Program-made: the position numbers and the translations under genes | NCBI GenBank assembly: GCA_001803045.1 | Contig: MHAR01000004.1 | Location: forward strand, 1-47,804 | DNA from: Ignavibacteria bacterium RIFOXYB12_FULL_35_14 | GTDB taxonomy: Bacteria; Bacteroidota; Ignavibacteria; Ignavibacteriales; Ignavibacteriaceae | Direction: 5' to 3' | Length of the DNA: 47,804 nucleotides | Shown here: in pieces, positions 7,113-16,580 of the stretch | Numbering within the stretch: position 1 is the stretch's first letter | Layout: every line of letters begins with the position of its first letter | The notes under the pieces: model-generated | Told to the model about the DNA's origin: nothing | Databases searched by the model: none | Seen by the model: only the letters and a program-made list of their open reading frames with translations

Positions 7113-8915
7113 ATGAAATTTCGTATTAAATATTTTAAGGTAAATTTAAAATTAATTCTAAGGGAAGTATTAACATTCCTTCGGCAGCGAGTTGAGTTTA
7201 AGACTTTTATCATTCTTTCGAGTATTATCGTTGGTATCGCTTCAGGACTGGCGGCTGTACTGCTAAAAAATATAGTGCATTTTTTTCAACAAGAACCAAC
7301 AAAATTCTTAAATGAAATAGGATTCGATTATTTTCTACTATTCACTCCTCTGTTAGGAATTATTTTATCCGTAGCTGTAGTCCAACTATTTTTCAACGGA
7401 AAAATGACTACGGGGCTTAGCAACGTCATATACACTATTCTAAGAAAATCCTCAGATATTCCAAGGCGGGATTTACTTTCTCATATTTTTACTAGCGGAA
7501 TTACAATTGGTTTAGGCGGGTCTGCAGGTTTGGAGGCTCCAATTGTAGTTACGGGGGCAGCCATAGGTTCAAACGCTGCCAAGGAAGTTCGTTTCAATTA
7601 TCAGACACGAACTTTGTTGCTTGCATGTGGATCGGCAGCAGGAATTTCAGCAATATTTAATAGCCCAATTGCCGGAGTTATTTTTGCATTTGAAGTTCTT
7701 CTTCCCGAATTTTCAATCGCTTCTTTTATACCATTGTTAATTGCTTCAGCTTCTTCAGCGGTCTTATCAAAATTTTTATATAGCGGACAGTTATTTTATT
7801 TAGTTACTAAAACATGGCAGCTTGAATCGATACCTTACTATATCATTTTAGGCATTCTGTGCGGTCTAGTTTCATTGTACATTATAAAAATCACTCATTT
7901 TACCGATAATAAGTTTAATAGGTTCTCCAATAAAATATTAAAAGCTTTCGTAGGTGGGTTCATTTTGTGTGTATTGATATTTCTCATTCCTCCACTTTAT
8001 GGAGAAGGATACAACAGCATAATGGATCTACTATCCGGGAATTATGAAACAATAATAAATAATAATTTGTTACTAAAAATTCTTGATAAGGATATTGCAA
8101 TAATTTTGTTTGCTGTTCTAATTGTGTTGTTCAAAGTTATTGCAACCGCTCTTACAATAAACTCCGGCGGAAACGGCGGCATTATCGCTCCATCTTTATT
8201 TACTGGAGCATTTACCGGTTTCCTTCTTGCTAATTTGATGAAATATTTTGGTATTATCGATCTCAACCATCCGAACTTTATAGCAGTTGGCATGGCTGGA
8301 ATACTTAGTGGAGTATTGCATGCACCATTAACAGGTATTTTTCTAATTGTAGAAGTTACGGGTGGTTATAACTTGATAGTACCATTAATGATTGTAAGTG
8401 CATTATCATTTTTTATTTCAAGATATTTTCATCCTCACTCGATTTATACTGCATCTTTAGCTAAAAAAGGAATTGAGTTCAGGTCGGAAAAAGAGAAGTA
8501 TTTTATTCAACAAATTGATATAGTTGAACTCGTTGAAACGGATTTTATTAAGATTTCTCCAAATATGACTATCGGAAACCTCATGAAAAATATTGCCGCC
8601 ACCAAAAGAAATATTTTTCCGGTTGTAGATGAGAATGAGAAGCTTTTAGGTGTAATAACTCTAAATGATATTAGAGAAGTGATGATGAATTCCGAAGTAT
8701 ATAATGTTCTATTAGCTTATGAAATTATGAATCCCAATTTTTATTCCATTGAACTTAATTCCGACATCAATAAAATTCTTGACATTTTTGAAGACCAGCA
8801 AATTTGGAATGTTGCAGTAACTCAAAAGGGCAAGTATCTGGGTTTTATATCTAAATCAAATTTGTTTAACAAGTATATCTCCGCTTTGTCGGAAAATGAA
8901 AAAGAAAAAATTTAA
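7113..8915 (+). CDS. ClC-family chloride channel with C-terminal CBS pair
   Basis: A voltage-gated-chloride-channel type membrane domain (about residues 20-430) is followed by two CBS domains (about 460-595) that usually bind adenine nucleotides. The GSAGLEAPIV segment is the GREGP-type gate with its glutamate kept. GGNGGIIAPSLFTGA is the GxFxP-type motif near the second half. The position equivalent to the internal proton glutamate of E. coli ClC (IIEEMRP) reads AFEVLLPE, so the second glutamate is Val. Channel-like anion conduction is more likely than proton-coupled exchange. The start is the only good ATG, without a strong RBS. It is separated from the upstream operon by 204 bases without recognisable features and probably has its own promoter. 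Confidence 0.93.
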   Translation: MKFRIKYFKVNLKLILREVLTFLRQRVEFKTFIILSSIIVGIASGLAAVLLKNIVHFFQQEPTKFLNEIGFDYFLLFTPLLGIILSVAVVQLFFNGKMTTGLSNVIYTILRKSSDIPRRDLLSHIFTSGITIGLGGSAGLEAPIVVTGAAIGSNAAKEVRFNYQTRTLLLACGSAAGISAIFNSPIAGVIFAFEVLLPEFSIASFIPLLIASASSAVLSKFLYSGQLFYLVTKTWQLESIPYYIILGILCGLVSLYIIKITHFTDNKFNRFSNKILKAFVGGFILCVLIFLIPPLYGEGYNSIMDLLSGNYETIINNNLLLKILDKDIAIILFAVLIVLFKVIATALTINSGGNGGIIAPSLFTGAFTGFLLANLMKYFGIIDLNHPNFIAVGMAGILSGVLHAPLTGIFLIVEVTGGYNLIVPLMIVSALSFFISRYFHPHSIYTASLAKKGIEFRSEKEKYFIQQIDIVELVETDFIKISPNMTIGNLMKNIAATKRNIFPVVDENEKLLGVITLNDIREVMMNSEVYNVLLAYEIMNPNFYSIELNSDINKILDIFEDQQIWNVAVTQKGKYLGFISKSNLFNKYISALSENEKEKI

Positions 8916-8968
8916 TAACACATGACAAATAATGATTCTTAGTTCCTTTCAGAAAATCGTGATTCATA

Positions 8969-9106
8969 TTCCTCTTCTTTTGAATTCACTCAACTAATTT
9001 TTATTTTCATTTCAACAAAATGCGGAAAATATTGATGAAATCTCCCCAAAAGAAAACGCAGCTAATTCGCGGATTAGAATTAATAGCCGTGATGATGATA
9101 GTCTAA
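8969..9106 (+). pseudogene. Degenerate copy of the 5' end of the amino acid permease gene
   Basis: These 138 bases align without gaps to 10795-10932, the leader and first codons of the permease, at a constant offset of 1826 bases. From the ATG at 9020 the frame reads MRKILMKSPQKKTQLIRGL, continues to MMIV and stops at 9104-9106. The real gene reads MQSILMKSPQQKTQLIRGL there and carries on. The rest of the 8916-9263 gap holds only a 20-base stretch (TCTAAATCCCTTTACTTTTT, 9140-9159) also found at 1863-1882, possibly a promoter element for the next gene. The copy is a non-functional duplication, not a gene. Confidence 0.85.
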
Positions 9107-9263
9107 TTACGATGCCCACAACAATCAAACAATCGACTTTCTAAATCCCTTTACTTTTTCTATTTTAACATAACATGAGAATGATTTGGATTTGGAAATA
9201 ACAGCTAAATATTTTAATCGATGGTCAAACTTTTAATTAAATCTTGGTGTCTAATACATTTTT

Positions 9264-10544
9264 ATGTATGAAATAGTAATTATTTTAATTCTTGTATCAC
9301 TGAATGGTTTTTTAGCAATGAGTGAAATTGCTTTTGTATCTGCTAAGCGTTTTAAATTAGAAGAAAAAGCAAAAAAAGGTAATGTGGCTGCTAAAAAAGC
9401 GTTGATACTACTTCAAGAACCTGAAAAATTTTTATCGGCGGTTCAAATCGGAATTACTTTTATCGGAATTATTGCCGGTGCTTTCGGTGGATATGCCATG
9501 GCTGAAGATTTAACTCCCTATCTAGAAAAGTTAGAATTTCTGAAACCGTATTCTGAAGAAATATCTTTTGCTCTTATAGTTATTTTAATCACATACTTAT
9601 CCTTAGTAATAGGTGAACTTGTTCCTAAAAGTATTGCCATGAATAATCCAGAAAAAATTACTTTACTTACAGCACCGCTAATGTATTCTATTACAAAAGC
9701 ATTTACTCCACTTGTTGGTTTTTTAAGTATAACAACAAAGTTATTATTGATTCTTATCGGTGTTAGAAAGAACGAAGAACCACCTGTTACCGAGGATGAA
9801 TTAAAATCACTATTGGAGCTTGGAGCATCGCACGGAACATTTGAGAAAGAAGAATCTGAAATGATTAAAAAGATTTTTAGTTTTAATGACAAAAGAGTTG
9901 CTTCGATAATGGTTCCAAGAACAGAAATTGAATGGATTGATTCCTCAAAGACACAACATGAAATCTTTAATTTTATTTCATCACATCATTATTCCAGATA
10001 TTTTGTATGTGAGAATAACATCGATAATGTATTGGGAGTTGTTGATGCGAAAGAATTCTTAGTAAAATATTATAATGATCCTTCTTTTGATATACGCAGT
10101 ATTTTAAATCAAGCCTTGGTAATTCCGGAATATATTTATTCAATCAACCTAGTTGAAAAATTTCGCAGCCACAAAACAAACATTGCATTAATCGTTGATG
10201 AATATGGTGGTACTCAAGGACTTATTACCTTGCACGATTTGATTGAGAATATTTTTGGAGATCTACCAGAAAAATTTGAAGAATCGGAACAAAGAATTAT
10301 CAAGAGGAGCGATGGTACATTTCTAGTTGACGGCTCAACGGAAATAATTAAAATATCTGAGTTCTTTTCGATTGAATTTAATACTGGGGATTATGCTACG
10401 TTGAACGGCTTTATCATGCATCAACTTGGCAGGATATCAAAAGAAGGAGACATAATAAATTATGGTTCCTATCAATTTGAAGTGATAGACATGGATGGTA
10501 ACAGGATAGATAAAGTTTTAGTCAAAAAACTCGACGAGATATAG
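9264..10544 (+). CDS. CNNM/CorC-type hemolysin-family membrane protein
   Basis: The order is typical: an N-terminal DUF21 membrane domain (about residues 1-185, with SLNGFLAMSEIAFVSAKR and GELVPKSIAMNNPE), a CBS pair (about 205-335, with VPRTEIEWID and VDEYGGTQGLITLHDL), and a C-terminal CorC_HlyC domain (about 345-425). Family members are linked to magnesium or cobalt efflux and resistance; the hemolysin name is historical. The 426-residue length is normal. It lies between the two copies of the permease 5' end, so the whole gene may have arrived with, or been moved by, that duplication. Confidence 0.92.
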   Translation: MYEIVIILILVSLNGFLAMSEIAFVSAKRFKLEEKAKKGNVAAKKALILLQEPEKFLSAVQIGITFIGIIAGAFGGYAMAEDLTPYLEKLEFLKPYSEEISFALIVILITYLSLVIGELVPKSIAMNNPEKITLLTAPLMYSITKAFTPLVGFLSITTKLLLILIGVRKNEEPPVTEDELKSLLELGASHGTFEKEESEMIKKIFSFNDKRVASIMVPRTEIEWIDSSKTQHEIFNFISSHHYSRYFVCENNIDNVLGVVDAKEFLVKYYNDPSFDIRSILNQALVIPEYIYSINLVEKFRSHKTNIALIVDEYGGTQGLITLHDLIENIFGDLPEKFEESEQRIIKRSDGTFLVDGSTEIIKISEFFSIEFNTGDYATLNGFIMHQLGRISKEGDIINYGSYQFEVIDMDGNRIDKVLVKKLDEI

Positions 10545-10845
10545 TGTGGCATTAATAAACCACTCGACACAAGCAGCATTCCTCAGTATGAAATTTATAA
10601 TTATCTTCACGATGCATAATAATATCTGGGGATGAGTTTACAGGCACTGCGCAATAAAAAACACTACTATCCAAAATAAAATTGATGGGAATAAAAAAAT
10701 TGAAAAATCCTTTATGTTGAACATATTTCATGAGTTTGTACAATTTTATGTGGTTTCTGAATAGACACAAAAACAATACAACATGAATAACTATCCCCCT
10801 TTCTTTTGAATTTACACATCTAATCTTTATTTTCATTTTAACAAA
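10545..10845. other. Intergenic region ahead of the amino acid permease
   Basis: This gap has no convincing gene. A 107-residue minus-strand frame crosses into the permease start and has no family features, so it is treated as chance. The right end (from 10795) is the parent of the duplicated leader at 8969-9019. Conservation of that non-coding leader between the copies shows the duplicated unit began upstream of the start codon. Confidence 0.5.
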
Positions 10846-12291
10846 TTGCAGAGCATATTGATGAAATCTCCTCAACAGAAAACGCAGCTAATTCGTGGTT
10901 TAGGTTTAACAGCGGCAATGATGATCGTTGCCGGTTCAATGATTGGTTCCGGTATATTCAGAAAACCCGCTACAATGGCTGGTCAACTGATGTCACCCGA
11001 ATTATTAATTCTTGTTTGGATTGTTGCCGGATTAATTACATTTATCGGCGCATTGACTAATGCCGAGATTGCAGGAATGATAGATGCAACAGGCGGACAA
11101 TACGTTTACTTTAGAAAAATGTATGGAGACTTCACTGCGTTCTTGTACGGCTGGTCAATCTTTGCAGTCATTCAAACCGGCAGTCAAGCTGCAATTGCTT
11201 ATGTCTTCGCAGAATATCTTGGATATTTCTTCAAGTATCCTCAGTTGCCTCAATCACTTCAAGATTTTTCTGTCTTCATGCCATTCGTTGGCAAGATTTA
11301 TCCATTTCTTGATTTCGGAACCAAAGCGGTTGCTATTCTTTGCATACTATTTTTAACAGGAGTAAATTATTTGGGAGTAGTGTTTGGAGGAATAGTACAG
11401 ACCATCGTTACATTTATCAAAATAGCTTCAATCATTATTTTGTCTTTTCTTCTTTTCACATTCGGACAAGGCAGCTTTGCGAATGTTTACTCTGGTTTTC
11501 ATATTCCAGCCGAAACGATGACGAATTTAATTTCCGTAATTGGCTTGGCATTGGCTGGGGCTTTCTGGGCTTATGATGGATGGAACAATGTAACATTTGT
11601 CGCCGGCGAAGTTAAAAATCCGCAGCGAAATGTTCCATTAGCTTTGCTTTATGGAACATTGATTGTTATGGCAGTTTACGTACTTATTAACATTGCTTTT
11701 CTCTATATTCTCCCAATTGATGAAATGTCAAAGTCTCCATTAGTTGGAGCAACAGCAGCAGAGAAAATTTTTGGAGTGAATGGTGCATCGATAATTTCAA
11801 TTGCTGTTATTGTCTCAACCTTTGGTGCATTGAACGGAAGCATTCTTGCTACAGCGCGAGTTCAATTTGCAATGGCAAGAGATAAATTATTCTTTTCCCC
11901 CCTTGGAAAAATTCACCCTAAATTTGGGACACCACATGTTTCCTTAGTTATTCAAGGAGTGTGGTCATGTGTTCTTGTTTTGTCAGGCTCATTCGATACA
12001 ATTACCGATTATGTAATTTTTGCTGCCTGGTTATTCTACTTGCTCGGAGCGGCTGGAGTTTTTGTTCTCAGAAAAAAAATGCCGGAAGTTAATCGTCCCT
12101 ACAAAGTTTGGGGCTATCCCTATACTCCGATTATCTTTGTTGTGTTCTCTCTTTTATTCTTGATTAACTCAATAGTATCTGATACCCAAGATGCGGCAAT
12201 GGGTACTATTCTAATTTTACTAGGATTGCCGATTTATCTTTATTGGAAGTATTACGGAAAAAATAATTCACAAAATAAATTTTCAGCATAA
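10846..12291 (+). CDS. APC-superfamily amino acid permease
   Basis: This is a 12-helix amino acid/polyamine/organocation transporter. The first helix carries the canonical VAGSMIGSGIFRKPATMAG, whose unwound GSGIF segment binds substrate. Later blocks such as GAFWAYDGWNNVTFVAGEVK and GALNGSILATARVQFAMARD match the LAT/SteT-like branch. The first codon here is TTG; an ATG in frame at 10861 (MKSPQQKTQLIRG) is a good alternative. The degenerate copy upstream has ATG at the TTG position, which keeps the longer start plausible. Neither has a clear RBS. The substrate is probably a neutral amino acid, but that is a family-level guess. Confidence 0.92.
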   Translation: MQSILMKSPQQKTQLIRGLGLTAAMMIVAGSMIGSGIFRKPATMAGQLMSPELLILVWIVAGLITFIGALTNAEIAGMIDATGGQYVYFRKMYGDFTAFLYGWSIFAVIQTGSQAAIAYVFAEYLGYFFKYPQLPQSLQDFSVFMPFVGKIYPFLDFGTKAVAILCILFLTGVNYLGVVFGGIVQTIVTFIKIASIIILSFLLFTFGQGSFANVYSGFHIPAETMTNLISVIGLALAGAFWAYDGWNNVTFVAGEVKNPQRNVPLALLYGTLIVMAVYVLINIAFLYILPIDEMSKSPLVGATAAEKIFGVNGASIISIAVIVSTFGALNGSILATARVQFAMARDKLFFSPLGKIHPKFGTPHVSLVIQGVWSCVLVLSGSFDTITDYVIFAAWLFYLLGAAGVFVLRKKMPEVNRPYKVWGYPYTPIIFVVFSLLFLINSIVSDTQDAAMGTILILLGLPIYLYWKYYGKNNSQNKFSA

Positions 12292-12302
12292 GGGTGTTAT
12301 TT

Positions 12303-12360
12303 TTCTTAGCGTCTTCGCGTCTTGGCGAGAAACACATTTCACGCAAAGCCGCAAAGTTAA
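12303..12360. repeat. Intergenic repeat of the GCGTCTTnGCG type
   Basis: The stretch reads TTAGCGTCTTCGCGTCTT, then after GGCGAGAAA and a short loop TTTCACGCAAAGCCGCAAAG. The two halves can form an imperfect hairpin (GGCGAGAAA with TTTCACGC). Such GCG-TCTT / CGCAAAG motifs are common dispersed intergenic repeats in this bacterial group, as far as I know. Here it lies between the permease stop and polA and may act as the permease transcript end. Confidence 0.45.
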
Positions 12361-12405
12361 AGTTGAGAATTCCACTAGGTATGGTTAAATATTTAAAGGA
12401 TTTAC

Positions 12406-15207
12406 GTGTCTAAAAAATTTGTAATAATTGATGCAATGGCTTTAGCGTACAAAGCTTACTTTGCATTCATCAACCGCCCGTTATCGACAGCCAAAGGTGA
12501 ACCTACATCTGCAGTGTTTGGATTTGTAAGTCAGCTAATAAAAATATTGGAAGATACAAAACCAGATTACCTTGCCGTTGCTTTCGATTCAAAAGAAAAA
12601 ACTTTTCGGCACGAAGAATATAAAGAATACAAAAGCTCCCGCGCAGCAATGCCCGATGATATGATTCCACAAATCGGCAGGATTAAGGAAATCATCGAAG
12701 CAATGAATATTCCCCTTTACATTCTACCGCGATATGAAGCAGACGATCTGATTGGGACGGCTGTTCGAGAAGCGAGGGAACTCGGATATGATTCGTATGT
12801 TATCACTCCAGACAAAGATATGAACCAGCTAGTAAACAGCAAGGTTAAAGTGTTGAAACCGGGAAAGAGCAGCGATGATTTTGTAGTGTTCGATGAAGAC
12901 AAAGTAAAGGAAGAATTCGGTTTCGAACCAAAGCAAATGATCGACTACCTTGCACTCGTTGGTGATGCATCTGATGATATTCCCGGTGTTGCAGGGGTTG
13001 GTCCGGTAACTGCAACTCCTCTCATTCAAAAATATGGATCTATTGAAAATTTGTACAAGCACATTGATGAGATTGAAAAAGAATCTGTAAAAAATAAACT
13101 GGCTCAGAATAAAGAGAATGCTTTTCTCTCCAAGCGACTTGCAACGATCAATTGTGAAGTTCCCATTCAATTTGATTTTGAACACGCAAAACTTACTCCT
13201 CCTAATTTCGATAAGCTTAAACCGATTTGCCTGGATCTCGAGTTCAAGACTTTTTACAGCAAGGTTACTAATTTCTTCTCAACCGATAAACCGCAAACCG
13301 AAAAAAAAGTTCAAGAGGAGAAGAAAGTAGTTGAGAGGAAGGAAGAAAAATTTGAAGGTAACTATGAATCCTTCGACAAAAAGAAAGTGAAATATGAGTT
13401 AATAAAGGAATCCAAAAGTGCCAATTCACTCGCAGAAAAATTAATTAAGACAGAACTTTTCGTTTTCGATACTGAGACTGATGGACTCAACCAGTTTCAA
13501 CTTAAGCTTGCCGGAGTTTCATTCTCAACCAAACCCAATGAAGGATTTTTTATTCCAATAAATCCATTCGAGCAAGCTGAAGGATTATTTGCCAATAATC
13601 TTCCCGATCGGTTGCATGTGAATGATTTTGTGAAATTGTTTAAGCCGGTTTTAGAAAACAAAAAAATCAAAAAGGTTTGCCAAAATGGAAAATATGATAT
13701 TGCTGTAATGAAAAGTATCGGCATTGATGTAAAGAATTTTTACTTCGACACAATGCTTGCAAGCTATTGCTTAGATCCCGACCAAAAGCATGGAATGGAT
13801 GACCTGTCTCAAAAATATCTTGGTTACAAACCAATTCCGTTTTCAAGTATGCTCGATGTTAAAAAAGATTCCGACAAAATCTTCGAAGTTGATCTCACTT
13901 CCCTTTCCAATTATTCTGGTGAAGATGCAGACATAACGTTTCGTCTTTATGAAAAGTTGAGCAAAGAAATTGAAAAGGAAAATCTAACCAAACTTGCCTA
14001 TGAAGTTGAATTTCCGCTTGTCGAAGTGCTTCAGGATATGGAACAAAATGGTATAAAGATTGACACTGGAGCATTGAGTGTTCTCAGCAAAGATTTGCAA
14101 ATCCTTCTTGATAATTACACAGCTCAGATTTACAAAGTCAGTGGTGTAGAATTCAATATCAATTCTCCAAAACAGCTTCAGGAAATTCTTTTTAATAAAT
14201 TAGGACTGCAATCCAGCAGGAAAACTAAGACAGGATTTTCAACCGATGCACGTTCACTTGAAAATTTACGAGGTGAACACGAAGTAATTGATCTGATTCT
14301 CGATTACAGGCAAGTATCAAAATTAAAATCAACTTACACCGATTCGTTGCCAACTTTAATCGAGCCATCAACAGGCAGAATTCATACAAGCTATAACCAA
14401 ACGGTTGCCTCTACGGGAAGATTATCAAGCATTGATCCTAATCTTCAAAACATTCCGATAAGAACAGAACGAGGAAAAGAAATTAGGAAAGCTTTTATTC
14501 CAAGAGATAAAAATCATCTGATACTCAGCGCCGATTACAGCCAAATCGAATTAAGGATTTTAGCGAGTCTTTCTCATGATGAAGGATTGATCAAAGCTTT
14601 CAAAAATAACGAAGACATTCATCGAAGCACTGCTGCACAAGTTTTTATGGTTCCTCCTAAAGATGTTACCGCCGACATGAGAAGGAAAGCTAAAGAAGTA
14701 AATTTTGGAATTCTGTATGGCATTGGTCCATTTGGTTTGAAGACACGGCTCAGTATAACTCAAACTGCTGCAAAAGAAATTATTGAAAAATATTTTGCTA
14801 CATACAAACAAGTAAAGAATTTCATGGATGATTCTATCGCCAAAGCAAAAGAAAAAGGATATGCCGAAACCTTGTTGAATCGAAGAAGATTTTTAAGAAA
14901 CATAAACAGCAACAATCGAGTTGTTCGTCAGTTTGAAGAGCGTGTTGCGATCAATATGCCGATTCAAGGAACAGCGGCTGATATGATTAAGCTTGCTATG
15001 ATAAATATCCACCACGAATTGAGGAAAGGTAAATACAAAACTAAGATGGTTCTTCAAGTTCATGATGAATTAGTTTTTGATGCACATAAAGATGAAATTA
15101 AGGAAGTTACTCCGATGGTAAAGGAATTGATGGAGAATGCATTGCCTTTAAATGTTCCTGTTCATGTTGATACCGGAGTTGGTGATAATTGGCTGGATGC
15201 GCATTGA
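12406..15207 (+). CDS. polA: DNA polymerase I
   Basis: This is the repair and Okazaki-fragment-processing polymerase, with all three domains. The 5'-nuclease spans about residues 1-290 (DAMALAYKAYFAF, EADDLIGTA, DKDMNQLV, GDASDDIPGVAGVGPVTA). The 3'-5' exonuclease (about 335-520) keeps its metal ligands (FDTETDGL at about 350, and CQNGKYD), so proofreading looks active. The polymerase domain (about 540-933) has DYSQIELRILA, the O-helix EVNFGILYGIGPFGL and the palm motif VHDELVFD. The start is GTG at 12406, preceded at proper spacing by AAAGGA (12395-12400). The length of 933 is normal. A charged Glu/Lys linker lies at about 300-330 between the nuclease and exonuclease domains. Confidence 0.98.
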   Translation: MSKKFVIIDAMALAYKAYFAFINRPLSTAKGEPTSAVFGFVSQLIKILEDTKPDYLAVAFDSKEKTFRHEEYKEYKSSRAAMPDDMIPQIGRIKEIIEAMNIPLYILPRYEADDLIGTAVREARELGYDSYVITPDKDMNQLVNSKVKVLKPGKSSDDFVVFDEDKVKEEFGFEPKQMIDYLALVGDASDDIPGVAGVGPVTATPLIQKYGSIENLYKHIDEIEKESVKNKLAQNKENAFLSKRLATINCEVPIQFDFEHAKLTPPNFDKLKPICLDLEFKTFYSKVTNFFSTDKPQTEKKVQEEKKVVERKEEKFEGNYESFDKKKVKYELIKESKSANSLAEKLIKTELFVFDTETDGLNQFQLKLAGVSFSTKPNEGFFIPINPFEQAEGLFANNLPDRLHVNDFVKLFKPVLENKKIKKVCQNGKYDIAVMKSIGIDVKNFYFDTMLASYCLDPDQKHGMDDLSQKYLGYKPIPFSSMLDVKKDSDKIFEVDLTSLSNYSGEDADITFRLYEKLSKEIEKENLTKLAYEVEFPLVEVLQDMEQNGIKIDTGALSVLSKDLQILLDNYTAQIYKVSGVEFNINSPKQLQEILFNKLGLQSSRKTKTGFSTDARSLENLRGEHEVIDLILDYRQVSKLKSTYTDSLPTLIEPSTGRIHTSYNQTVASTGRLSSIDPNLQNIPIRTERGKEIRKAFIPRDKNHLILSADYSQIELRILASLSHDEGLIKAFKNNEDIHRSTAAQVFMVPPKDVTADMRRKAKEVNFGILYGIGPFGLKTRLSITQTAAKEIIEKYFATYKQVKNFMDDSIAKAKEKGYAETLLNRRRFLRNINSNNRVVRQFEERVAINMPIQGTAADMIKLAMINIHHELRKGKYKTKMVLQVHDELVFDAHKDEIKEVTPMVKELMENALPLNVPVHVDTGVGDNWLDAH

Positions 15208-15230
15208 AATCAGTCTGCAATTATTAAATT

Positions 15231-15264
15231 GTCATTCCGAAGGAGTGAAGCGACTGAGGAATCT
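15231..15264. repeat. Short intergenic repeat-like element after polA
   Basis: The segment begins GTCATTCCGAAGGAGTGAAG and ends GAGGAATCT. This form, with CATTCCGA at one end and GAGGAATCT at the other, resembles a widespread intergenic repeat of Bacteroidota relatives. It is seen once clearly in this window, so the assignment rests on prior knowledge. Confidence 0.35.
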
Positions 15265-15354
15265 AATCTTAGATTATCCAAAAGACTTCTCTTCCTATTC
15301 ACTATGTAAAACAGATTGAATCAAGATCGAGATGACTATCAGCGCTCAAAAAAA

Positions 15355-16365
15355 ATGAAGATTAATAATAACGAAATAAATAAAATTCTTTGCGTGAAAC
15401 CCCGCGGCATTGGAGATATAGTCCTCTCGACGATTATTCTTGATGATCTTAGAAAAAATTTTCCTTCCGCTGAAATTCATTACTTAACGGAAATCTTTGC
15501 GAAAGATGCTTTAGCGAATAATCCTCTAGTCTATAAAGTACACACAATGGAAAAGACCGGGTTTGTTTTGAAAGTTGCTGCAAGATTGAGAAATGAAAAG
15601 TATGACATGATAATTGACCTTTGGTCAAATCCACGTTCTGCTCAGATTACATTTTTAACTCATGCTAAGTTTAGAGTCGGATTTTCCTACCGAGGCAGAA
15701 AATATGCTTATAACATTTTAGGCACTTCCGAAAAAGGTGAACATCACTCAGCGGAACACAATTTGGAATTGCTGAAAGCCTTGGGAATCGAAATCACTTC
15801 AAAGAGAATTCATTTTTACGTTAGCGAAGAAGATAACAGTTGGGCAAAACAATTTATTAAAACGAATTTGCCTGAAGGAAAAAAGATCGTTGGAATTATT
15901 CCCTCGGGTGGCTGGGCATCTAAAAGATGTGATGCAAGCAAATGGGTAGAAATTTGTAAAGCAATAAAACAAAAGTATGATGTAGTTTTTCTAATTCTCT
16001 GGGGACCTGGAGATGAAAACGATGTGAACTTCATAAAAAATAATTTAGGTAATAATGCAGTTCTTATTCCCGAGGTTAAAATTGGAAAGCTGAGCGCATT
16101 AATAAAGAATTGCAATATGGTGATTGCCAACGATTCCGGTCCAATGCACATAGCTGCTGCTTTGGGAATTCCAACTCTCGGAATCTTCGGACCTACAAAT
16201 CCCAAAGCGCACGGTCCCTATTCACCAAATTCAGATTATGTTATTAAACAAGATTTACATTGCATCATTTGTAATAAGCTTGTCTGTCCCTACAAGCATG
16301 AGTGTATGACGCAGTTGCCAGTTGATGTGATTTTACAGAAGGTTAAGATTATGTTCAAGAACTAA
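15355..16365 (+). CDS. Glycosyltransferase family 9 (heptosyltransferase-like)
   Basis: This probably transfers a heptose or related sugar to lipopolysaccharide core at the cytoplasmic membrane face. The N-terminus (KILCVKPRGIGDIVLSTIIL) and the donor-site block DSGPMHIAAALGIPTLGIFGPTNP are GT9 signatures. A frame extension back to TTG at 15316 adds 13 hydrophilic residues; the ATG at 15355 is preferred because it abuts the conserved domain. The C-terminus carries a cysteine cluster, CIICNKLVCPYKHEC, like the second GT9 enzyme at 20541. Its last 90 bases (16276-16365) are the parent of three fossil copies downstream. Two hairpins begin directly after the stop codon. Confidence 0.88.
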   Translation: MKINNNEINKILCVKPRGIGDIVLSTIILDDLRKNFPSAEIHYLTEIFAKDALANNPLVYKVHTMEKTGFVLKVAARLRNEKYDMIIDLWSNPRSAQITFLTHAKFRVGFSYRGRKYAYNILGTSEKGEHHSAEHNLELLKALGIEITSKRIHFYVSEEDNSWAKQFIKTNLPEGKKIVGIIPSGGWASKRCDASKWVEICKAIKQKYDVVFLILWGPGDENDVNFIKNNLGNNAVLIPEVKIGKLSALIKNCNMVIANDSGPMHIAAALGIPTLGIFGPTNPKAHGPYSPNSDYVIKQDLHCIICNKLVCPYKHECMTQLPVDVILQKVKIMFKN

Positions 16366-16482
16366 CAAACCCAGTTTCTTGGGACTGACATGAGGTATGG
16401 AGAAACTGGGTTTGTTTGCATTAAACAGATATGCCGGATTTAAGAATCGCTCTTCCCGTATAAAATCTGGCATACCTTTTTT
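16366..16482 (+). repeat. Paired-hairpin repeat, copy A (ends as a probable intrinsic terminator)
   Basis: Hairpin 1 has perfect 14-base arms, CAAACCCAGTTTCT (16366-16379) and AGAAACTGGGTTTG (16401-16414). After TTTGCATTAAACAGA comes hairpin 2: TATGCCGGATTT (16430-16441) with AAATCTGGCATA (16463-16474), followed by CCTTTTTT. Hairpin 2 plus the T run looks like a rho-independent terminator for the glycosyltransferase. The same pair recurs at 17565 and 19077, and single or diverged forms occur at 17359, 3206 and 41332. Confidence 0.85.
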
Positions 16483-16486
16483 ACAC

Positions 16487-16561
16487 AAGCTTTTCAGGCC
16501 CTCTAAGCATGAGTGCATGATACAGTTACCGGTTGAAATTGTTTTAGCAAAGTTGGAATGA
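16487..16561 (+). pseudogene. Fossil copy 2 of the GT9 gene 3' end
   Basis: These 25 codons keep the reading frame of the GT9 C-terminus (KLFRPSKHECMIQLPVEIVL, then a stop), against KLVCPYKHECMTQLPVDVIL in the real gene. Two of its cysteines are lost. It begins four bases after the T run of the hairpin repeat, at the same junction (ACACAAGCTT) seen at 17689. Confidence 0.8.
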
Positions 16562-16580
16562 ATTGGACTCAAATCGGCAG

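Noticed and set aside
10552-10875. Minus-strand frame of 107 codons across the permease start
   Set aside because: It overlaps the conserved start of the permease, shows no family motif and its composition looks random.
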